The position numbers and the translations under genes were made by a program. Below, piece by piece: positions 58,955 to 64,000 of a stretch of DNA of 64,000 nucleotides (position 1 is the first letter of the stretch; each line of letters opens with the position of its first letter). The notes beneath the pieces are model-generated. The model was not told where the DNA came from. It did not search any database and worked only from the letters and a program-made list of their open reading frames with translations. The DNA is from CAVVIG01 sp050249955 (lineage in GTDB: Bacteria; Acidobacteriota; Vicinamibacteria; Vicinamibacterales; CAVVIG01). The DNA is taken from NCBI GenBank assembly GCA_050249955.1, contig JBFWPN010000009.1, forward strand, positions 181,179 to 245,178. The letters run 5' to 3'.

Positions 58955-59625
58955 GATTCCCTGTCCAGCGTGGCCAGCCTGAAGACACCGATGAAGGCCG
59001 GGTTGGCCGCAACCGGACGCCAGCGGGGCGACGGGTGTTGTCCGAGGTCGGCGAGCGAGACCTTGCGGACCTCGCCGGGCGAGGTGCCGTCGGGACCCGT
59101 GTGGTAGACCACCCAGTCCGACCGCTCGGGATCGAACCGCGACGGGCCGACGAACACCATCAGGTGCGACGGGCTGTCGGCCTCTTCGTGGCGGAAGTAG
59201 AGCAGGTCGCCCGGTGCCGCCGCGCGTACGTCACGTCCGAGCCGCCTGGCGTTCAGGGTCACGATCGTTTCCGCATCGGCAAACTCGCCGTACCGCTCCG
59301 GTGCGCGTGAGGTCCTGAACAGCAGCCAGGCGCCGTCGCGGACCGGTGGAGTCTGTCGCACGTCGGGGAAGGCGGCCAGCCTGGGCAGGTGGGCGCCCTG
59401 GAACCAGGCGGGCGTGTGCGGGCGGAGCGCCTCACGGTAGGCGTGACGCACGAGCCCCGCGCAGTCGGCGACGTCGGCGGTCTGCCGCTCGAACTGTGCG
59501 TCGGCGAGGAACGTGAACCAGGCGCGGAATGCGGCGCGATCGGACTCGTCCAGGGCGCGGCGTGATGGCCCCGGTGCGGCCGAGAGGGAGATGGACGCCA
59601 GGACGCATCCCAGCCACGCCACCAC
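58951..59625 (-). CDS. DUF1175 (YfaT-like) exported protein, NlpC/P60-like
   Basis: 224 residues with signal peptide (MVAWLGCVLASISLSAA). The Cys block ADCAGLVRHAYREAL (Cys55) and the His block SHLMVFVG (His154) have the order of NlpC/P60-type Cys/His hydrolases. The middle AAPGDLLYFRHEE fits the same fold. DUF1175 (YfaT) is encoded with the YfaS-type alpha-2-macroglobulin in E. coli, and here its stop overlaps the A2M start by 4 nt. It may process peptidoglycan or act in the same defence pathway. Catalysis is inferred from the Cys and His positions. Confidence 0.82.
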   Translation of the reverse strand: MVAWLGCVLASISLSAAPGPSRRALDESDRAAFRAWFTFLADAQFERQTADVADCAGLVRHAYREALRPHTPAWFQGAHLPRLAAFPDVRQTPPVRDGAWLLFRTSRAPERYGEFADAETIVTLNARRLGRDVRAAAPGDLLYFRHEEADSPSHLMVFVGPSRFDPERSDWVVYHTGPDGTSPGEVRKVSLADLGQHPSPRWRPVAANPAFIGVFRLATLDRES

Positions 59626-59665
59626 GCGTCGGTTCTGTGAGGAGGAGAAGGTGACCGTGCGCCGA

Positions 59666-60730
59666 TTATAGCGCCGGCTCGAGCTCCGGCCTCGGCTTCG
59701 GCAGCCGGATGACGAAGGAGGTGCCGCAGGCGCGGGTGTTCGGCAGTGCGGCGATCGTGCCGCCGTGCATCTCGACGATCCGCTTGCAGAGCCCGAGTCC
59801 GAGCCCCAGTCCCTCCGAGGCGGACGGGCCGCCCTGGTCGAAGAGGTCGAACACGTGCGGGAGCACCTCGGGGGCGATCCCGGGTCCGTTGTCCGAGACG
59901 TCGATCACCACGCCGTCCGCGTCCTCGGCGACGTTGACCCGGATGTCGGCGCAGGGCTGCGAGTACTTCGAGGCGTTGTCGATCAGGTTCGAGAGCACCT
60001 GCGTGATGCGCGCCGTGTCGACGTCGAGCGCGACCGGGTGGTGCGGCACCGAGACGACCAGCGACTGCTGCTTGCGGTCGACCGCGTCCTGGCAGCCCTC
60101 CACCGCCTGCTCCACCGCGGGGCGGATATCGGTACGCGCGGTATGCAGTGCCATGCGTCCCCGCGCGATCCGGCTGACATCGAGCAGGTCGTCCACAAGG
60201 CGGCGGATCTGCGACACCTGGCGGCCGAGGATGGCCACGATGGACCCGGCGCGCGGGTCCAGGTCGCGTGCCTGCAGTGCCGCCACGCCGTGTGCGATGA
60301 CACCGATGGGATTGCGCAGCTCGTGCGAGAGCGTGGCGAGGAAGTGATCCTTCCTGCGGTCGGCCTCGCGCAGCTGCGCATTGGCCTCGGCGAGCCGCTG
60401 CTCTGCGAGCCGCGCGCGGTGACCCACCAGGATGATCAGCCCTGCAGACACGGCGAACGTGAGCGAGGCGGCGACGCTCTGCGGGCTGATGCCGAGCATG
60501 AGGCCACCCGGCCGCTCGAACAGGAACGCGGCACCCAGGAAGGCCACGATGGCCGACGCCACGGCGGGGCGCCAGCCCCAGAAGAGCACCGAGGCCGCGA
60601 TGGCTGCGATGCCAGGAGCATAGGGCTGCAGGGTGCCGAGCAGCGGCGCAAGCGCCCACCGGAACCCGAGGGCGGCCAGCGTCAGGCCAATGGCGTAGGC
60701 GTAGTGGGTGGGCCGCTCGCGAACGGGCAT
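59666..60730 (-). CDS. membrane histidine kinase (KdpD-like DUF4118 sensor)
   Basis: About 354 residues from ATG 60730, which has TACAAT 12 nt upstream; ATGs at 60760 and 60853 give longer products (to 395 residues). Four transmembrane segments in the first 110 residues (YAIGLTLAALGFRWALAPL, PGIAAIAASVLFWGW, VASAIVAFLGAAFLF, SLTFAVSAGLIILVG) resemble the KdpD/DUF4118 sensor. HisKA has FLATLSHELRNPIG (phospho-His), and HATPase_c shows NLIDNASKYS, DNGPGIAPE and LGLGLGLCKRIVEMHGG. The signal is unknown. No response regulator lies next to it. Confidence 0.88.
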   Translation of the reverse strand: MPVRERPTHYAYAIGLTLAALGFRWALAPLLGTLQPYAPGIAAIAASVLFWGWRPAVASAIVAFLGAAFLFERPGGLMLGISPQSVAASLTFAVSAGLIILVGHRARLAEQRLAEANAQLREADRRKDHFLATLSHELRNPIGVIAHGVAALQARDLDPRAGSIVAILGRQVSQIRRLVDDLLDVSRIARGRMALHTARTDIRPAVEQAVEGCQDAVDRKQQSLVVSVPHHPVALDVDTARITQVLSNLIDNASKYSQPCADIRVNVAEDADGVVIDVSDNGPGIAPEVLPHVFDLFDQGGPSASEGLGLGLGLCKRIVEMHGGTIAALPNTRACGTSFVIRLPKPRPELEPAL

Positions 60731-60867
60731 GCCGGTGTCGTCATTGTAGATGAGCGGCATGCAGCCCGACGCGGTCGGCGCCAGGAACGTGCAGGTCACT
60801 GATGAGGTGAGCCGTCCGCGCAGCTCAGCGATACGGACGTCAGTCCGCTGCATGGCGGTACCAGGAC

Positions 60868-60875
60868 GCTATACT
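60868..60875. promoter_or_regulatory. symmetric -10 element shared by divergent kinases
   Basis: GCTATACT reads TATACT on the plus strand (60870-60875, 27 nt before the kinase at 60903) and TATAGC on the minus strand (60873-60868, ahead of the other kinase). It could drive both genes. The -35 regions are poor. Confidence 0.4.
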
Positions 60876-60902
60876 CAGGCGTTCGAGACTTCCATCCTCG
60901 CG

Positions 60903-62129
60903 ATGATCATTACCGAATTCGGAGACCTCATCGCCGAACGCATGCGGGTCGAGCACCGGTCGCTCGCCATGCGCTGGTTCGATCGGCTGAACGAGCTGAT
61001 CCCGGTTGACGCACGCGACGTGTTTCCGACCGAGAGCCTGCTGGACCACATCCCCGCGCTCATCCTCGAGATCAGCGGCTACCTCCGGGACCCACTCGAT
61101 GGGGCCATTGCGGCCAACACCGCGATCCTCGGGAAGGCCAGTGAACTCGGGGCGCTCCGGCACAGCCAGCGCGCGTCGCTGCACCAGGTGCTCCGTGAGT
61201 ACCAGTTGCTCGGCGGCGTGCTCGTGAACTTCGTCCTCGAGGAGATGGACCGGCTCGGGGCGCTGCCATCGGCTTCCGCAGGGGTGGCACTCGTGGCCCG
61301 GCTCAACCAGGCGGTGAACGTCCTCTCGCAGGCGACGGTCGAGGAGTTCGTGAGCCTGTACACGCGGACGATCGCCGAGCAGAACCAGCGTCTCGAGGAG
61401 TTCACGCGGATGGCGGCCCACGAGTGGCGGCAGCCGCTCGGGGCCCTCCAGTTCGGCGTGAGCCTGCTCGGCCGCATGGATGGTGACCGGGAGCGGTTCG
61501 ACCGGACCCTCTCGGTGGTCCAGCGGAACGTCCGCCACCTCGTGGAGCTGACGCACAAGCTCGAGGTGGTGGCCCGGATGCAGTCGACGACAGACAGCCC
61601 GCTGCTGCAGGAGGTGTGCTCGGCAACGGTCATCCACGAAGCCGCGCGTCAACTGCGCGAGATGGCGGATGCTCGCGACGTCGCGATTCACGTGGCCGAC
61701 GGGCTGCCCACGCTGACGGTCGACGTCGGCCGGCTCGAACTGGTGTTCGTGAACCTCCTCTCGAACGGGATCAAGTACTCCGATCCCGACAAGCCGGTGC
61801 GCATCGTCGAGGTGACGGGCGTCGGGCCGGCCGGCCCGGCCGATCCGTGTGTGTTCGAGGTACGCGACAACGGCCTCGGCATTCCGGAACACGCGCGGGC
61901 CGGCATCTTCCAGCGATTCACGCGAGCCCACGCGGACCTGGCGCATGGCTCGATCGTGCAGGGCATGGGACTCGGCCTCGCGATCGTGGAGGACTGCGTC
62001 CGTGCCATGGGCGGCGAGATCACGGTGCATTCAAGGGAAGGCGAGGGCACGGTCTTCAGGATTGCGCTGCCACCCGTCCCCGTCGTTCCGCCTCCGCCTT
62101 CAGGGGCCGGAGTGACAGGCGGCGGATGA
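60903..62129 (+). CDS. soluble histidine kinase with atypical H-box
   Basis: 408 residues from ATG 60903, just below a TATACT box. The N-terminal 150 residues are helical (FGDLIAERMRVEHRSLAMRWFDRL, LIPALILEISGYL...) and resemble the RsbRD/RsbT-antagonist-type N-terminal domain. The H-box is RMAAHEWRQPLGAL with His173, differing from the common SHELRTP form. HATPase_c is complete: NLLSNGIKYSD, DNGLGIPE and GMGLGLAIVEDCVRAMGG. No membrane segment. The C-terminal 70 bp overlap a convergent gene. The receiver partner is unknown. Confidence 0.87.
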   Translation: MIITEFGDLIAERMRVEHRSLAMRWFDRLNELIPVDARDVFPTESLLDHIPALILEISGYLRDPLDGAIAANTAILGKASELGALRHSQRASLHQVLREYQLLGGVLVNFVLEEMDRLGALPSASAGVALVARLNQAVNVLSQATVEEFVSLYTRTIAEQNQRLEEFTRMAAHEWRQPLGALQFGVSLLGRMDGDRERFDRTLSVVQRNVRHLVELTHKLEVVARMQSTTDSPLLQEVCSATVIHEAARQLREMADARDVAIHVADGLPTLTVDVGRLELVFVNLLSNGIKYSDPDKPVRIVEVTGVGPAGPADPCVFEVRDNGLGIPEHARAGIFQRFTRAHADLAHGSIVQGMGLGLAIVEDCVRAMGGEITVHSREGEGTVFRIALPPVPVVPPPPSGAGVTGGG

Positions 62130-62760
62130 TGATGATCCCCGGCGACAGCCAGGCCCAGTAGCGGCGGAACTTCACGCGCGCGTCTGCGCTCGTGGCGATC
62201 ACGCGCGTCTCTGTCCGGAACACCGAGCGCGTGGCATCGAGCGGGTCTGCGCGGAGTGTCCAGGCAATCTTCACGAAGCCCGGCTCCTCGAATCCGGCGA
62301 ATGTGTCGGGCGGCAGGGCACGGAACACCACGTTGGCCATCCACGGCTGCGTGACGGCACCCATCACCAGCTCACGACCCGGGTGCTCGGCGAGCACGCC
62401 CCACCCGAGCGACTGCGTGAGCGCGACGATGCCCGAAGGGCGGGCCGCATGCTCCGGCTCGGCGCCGAGGAGGAGTTCCCGCGTCCTGAAGATGGCCCTC
62501 ACGATCCGAGACCGGGTCAGGTCCATCTCCTTCGCGGCGGCATACGTCACGTCGGCCGGTGCGCCGACTCGGATGTGATGCCGCTCCACGACTTCGTAGA
62601 CCGGCATGAAGTGGTCGAGCAGGGGATCCGCGGCCGCGGGTGATGGGGGAGCGACATGGCCGTAGCGCAGCCAGGCCGAGCCGGCCCACGCGGCGTATGC
62701 GCCGGCAGCCACGCCAGCGGCGCCGGACGCCCAGGCAACAGCGTGACGAGCACGTGACAT
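62056..62760 (-). CDS. SRPBCC-like protein with N-terminal membrane segment
   Basis: 234 residues from ATG 62760. After a hydrophobic segment (AVAWASGAAGVAAGAYAAWAGSAW) comes a domain with HHIRVGAPADVTYAAAKEMDLTRSRIVRAIFRTRELLLG, VKIAWTLRADPLDATRSVFRTETRVIATSADARVKFRRYWAWLSPG and a basic end. The pattern matches uncharacterised SRPBCC/polyketide-cyclase-like proteins. It may bind a lipid or hydrophobic ligand. It overlaps the convergent kinase by 74 bp, an unusually long overlap of two coding ends. Confidence 0.7.
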   Translation of the reverse strand: MSRARHAVAWASGAAGVAAGAYAAWAGSAWLRYGHVAPPSPAAADPLLDHFMPVYEVVERHHIRVGAPADVTYAAAKEMDLTRSRIVRAIFRTRELLLGAEPEHAARPSGIVALTQSLGWGVLAEHPGRELVMGAVTQPWMANVVFRALPPDTFAGFEEPGFVKIAWTLRADPLDATRSVFRTETRVIATSADARVKFRRYWAWLSPGIIIIRRLSLRPLKAEAERRGRVAAQS

Positions 62761-62921
62761 GTTTGCCCTCGACCACAGGGAGCAATTCGGTGGCCATGTG
62801 GGAGGACCGCTCACCACGGGGCGATCGAGGGCCGGCGAGTGGCTGGTGCCGGAATGCCGCCGGCGGGTCGCCGCTCGCGCATCGCCGCTTCGCGCGTGGT
62901 GACGCTGCGGCCTACGCGGGT

Positions 62922-63305
62922 TCAGGCGCCCGGCAGCCGGAGGCTCCGTGCCAGCCACAGTTCCAGGCCACTGACGGCCAGGAGCGTGGGCTGGAGCCAC
63001 GACACGTACCCGATGATGCGCACCTGCGCCACGATCCACGCAAAGAGCACGGCGGCGCTCACGACCGTGGCGAGACGGCCCAGGCGGAGGCCGGCGGCCA
63101 CCGCCAGCGAGGCGAGCAGGCTCGACCCGCCGACGATGACGAAGAGGATGAGGCTGGGAATGTAGTAGCTGCTGAAGGGGCTGCCCTCGAGCCATTCCAT
63201 GGGGATGCCGTCCGCCCCCATCAGTCCGTAGAAGCCACCCGCAAAGGCGTTGACGGAGACGATGGCCAGTGTGGCTGCGAGAACCCAGCGCTGCACGAAG
63301 TTCAT
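62922..63305 (-). CDS. small four-helix membrane protein
   Basis: 127 residues with about four hydrophobic segments: WVLAATLAIVSVNAFAGGFYGLMG, YYIPSLILFVIVGGSSLLASLAVA, ATVVSAAVLFAWIVAQVRII and a final QPTLLAVSGLELWLA. No recognised family or motif. It lies 161 bp upstream of the SRPBCC-like gene in the same direction, and nothing else is visible in that gap. It borders the mobile element on its other side. Confidence 0.68.
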   Translation of the reverse strand: MNFVQRWVLAATLAIVSVNAFAGGFYGLMGADGIPMEWLEGSPFSSYYIPSLILFVIVGGSSLLASLAVAAGLRLGRLATVVSAAVLFAWIVAQVRIIGYVSWLQPTLLAVSGLELWLARSLRLPGA

Positions 63306-63443
63306 TGTCGGCGATCAGTCCGCCCGTTCCCAAGCAGGGGATCGCTGACGCCGGTGCAGTTATCGACTATCGCCCCAGTGCAACTCTGGAGTTCCCAGGA
63401 TCTAGTGGAGAGCTAGGATGCCGACCCATTGGAGGTCGACACC

Positions 63444-63899
63444 ATGTCCACGAAGGCCGCAGACGGGCGAGTTCGGACGGTCTATGCATTCATCAAGGCC
63501 AATCGGAAACAGCACAGCGTCCAGGAGATGTGCCGCGTGCTTGGCGTCGCGCCGAGCGGCTACTACGACTGGCTGAAGCAGCCCCTCTCCAACCGCGCGC
63601 AAGAGGACGCTCGACTTCTGAAGTTGATTCGCGCCTCGTTTGTTGCCAGCCATGGGATCTATGGAGCGCCGCGCGTGTTTCTGGACCTCAGGGAGGCCGG
63701 CGAAACGTGCAGTAAGCACCGCGTCGCTCGTCTCATGCGCGAGCATGAGCTCCGTGCGTTGCATGGCTATCGCACGCGGCGGATGGCGGTCGGCAAGCCG
63801 TCCGTCCTGATCCCGAATTTGCTCAAGCGCGAGTTCACCGTTACGCAGCGCAACAAGGCCTGGGTGACGGACATCAGTGTGCCGCAGCAAGCGGCGTAG
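63444..63899 (+). pseudogene. IS3-family transposase (OrfB-like), interrupted
   Basis: The ATG at 63444 has GGAGG 8 nt upstream. The product begins RVRTVYAFIKANRKQHSVQEMCRVLGVAPSGYYDW (HTH_21-type start of IS3 OrfB) and continues ASHGIYGAPRVFLDL and RVARLMREHELRALHGYRTRR. It reaches NKAWVTDI, where the first catalytic Asp of the DDE triad lies, then stops matching. From about 63877 the sequence is unrelated, and the ORF closes at an accidental stop after SVPQQAA. No OrfA-type frame lies upstream, and the terminal inverted repeats are not identified. It is inactive as it stands unless the insert is removed by splicing. Confidence 0.85.
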
Positions 63900-64000
63900 G
63901 AGATGAGAGAAGAGAAGACTGGCCTCTCGCACTCGGCTTGCAGGAGCAGGGTGCAAACCACCGCAAGCGGCTTGGGCCAAAAGCCCCGGTCGTGAGCGTT
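63877..64000 (+). mobile_element. probable group II intron, 5' end only
   Basis: At the point where the transposase reading breaks, the DNA begins GTGTGCCGC, matching the GUGYG 5' consensus of group II introns. It continues with a GCCGC-AGCAA-GCGGC hairpin, like the first stem of domain I, and non-coding, purine-rich sequence to the edge. Group II introns often sit inside transposase genes. The rest, including the reverse transcriptase, would lie beyond the window. Confidence 0.5.

Noticed and set aside
56159..59107. A 982-codon plus-strand frame opposite the alpha-2-macroglobulin gene
   Set aside because: It is a shadow of a long high-GC gene, with no domain and no ribosome-binding site.
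9..64000. tRNA or rRNA genes and riboswitches
   Set aside because: No stretch showed tRNA arms, rRNA-like sequence or a recognised riboswitch core. The gaps are short and mostly hold promoters or hairpins. Covariance-model searches were not possible here.

Overview
The window is high-GC bacterial DNA with dense genes on both strands, short intergenic gaps and many ATGA-type overlaps. The best taxonomic clue is the protein at 29535-30497, a secreted VWFA-domain protein of the type described as characteristic of Acidobacteriota. Other proteins fit the same phylum, for example the secreted family at 779-1750. A Vicinamibacteria-like (Luteitalea-type) acidobacterium is my inference. No rRNA, tRNA or CRISPR array is visible. 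There is one mobile element, an IS3-type transposase gene at the right edge that appears to be split by a group II intron.

Layout. 1-10963: the end of a membrane-anchored VWA protein, a secreted acidobacterial protein, pdxH, a secreted 5'-nucleotidase, a beta-barrel and a Gly-rich exported protein, an FMN alpha-hydroxyacid oxidase, an exported alpha/beta hydrolase, and an ABC-2 exporter pair. 11123-14622: a translationally coupled pair, an unrecognised 638-residue protein plus a PPDK-like protein that keeps the ATP-grasp and phosphohistidine domains but lacks the PEP-binding barrel. 14801-20194: a tight five-gene operon encoding a BamA-like barrel, an exported kinase-fold-like protein, an exported purple-acid-phosphatase-like enzyme, an NhaA-like membrane protein without the paired aspartates, and an unknown exported protein. 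20248-25697: a CHAD protein, then a cupredoxin / HD-GYP / barrel operon, then another barrel. 25842-31756: M32 carboxypeptidase, YchF, an NmrA-like protein, the VWFA protein, a small exported protein and a cupin.

31753-39587: a glycosyltransferase and three methyl-accepting chemotaxis proteins (MCPs), one of them downstream of a barrel gene. Each MCP transcription unit is preceded by a sigma28-like promoter, and all three MCPs end in the same PLExTGTxGxF-type peptide. 39794-47009: two cyclophilins around a PhzF-like enzyme, glgB behind a palindromic AT-rich element, an MFS transporter, a secreted protein, and a Mug-type DNA glycosylase with no usual start codon. 47160-51317: two multi-domain hybrid histidine kinases with four receiver domains in total, and a 50-residue membrane peptide. 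51349-59625: an exported protein joining penicillin-binding, SpoIID and gluzincin-protease domains, convergent with an operon of DUF1175, thioester-containing alpha-2-macroglobulin and a membrane protein. 59666-63305: two divergent histidine kinases, an SRPBCC-like protein and a small membrane protein. 63444-64000: the interrupted IS element.

Common themes are envelope and surface functions and signal transduction. The most promising candidates for undescribed systems are the 14801-20194 cassette, the PPDK-like pair, and the alpha-2-macroglobulin / PBP-SpoIID-protease neighbourhood. Promoters often have a TAnaaT-type -10 box only 6-27 nt before the start codon, which suggests leaderless or short-leader mRNAs. 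Most intrinsic-terminator-like hairpins lack a U-tract.
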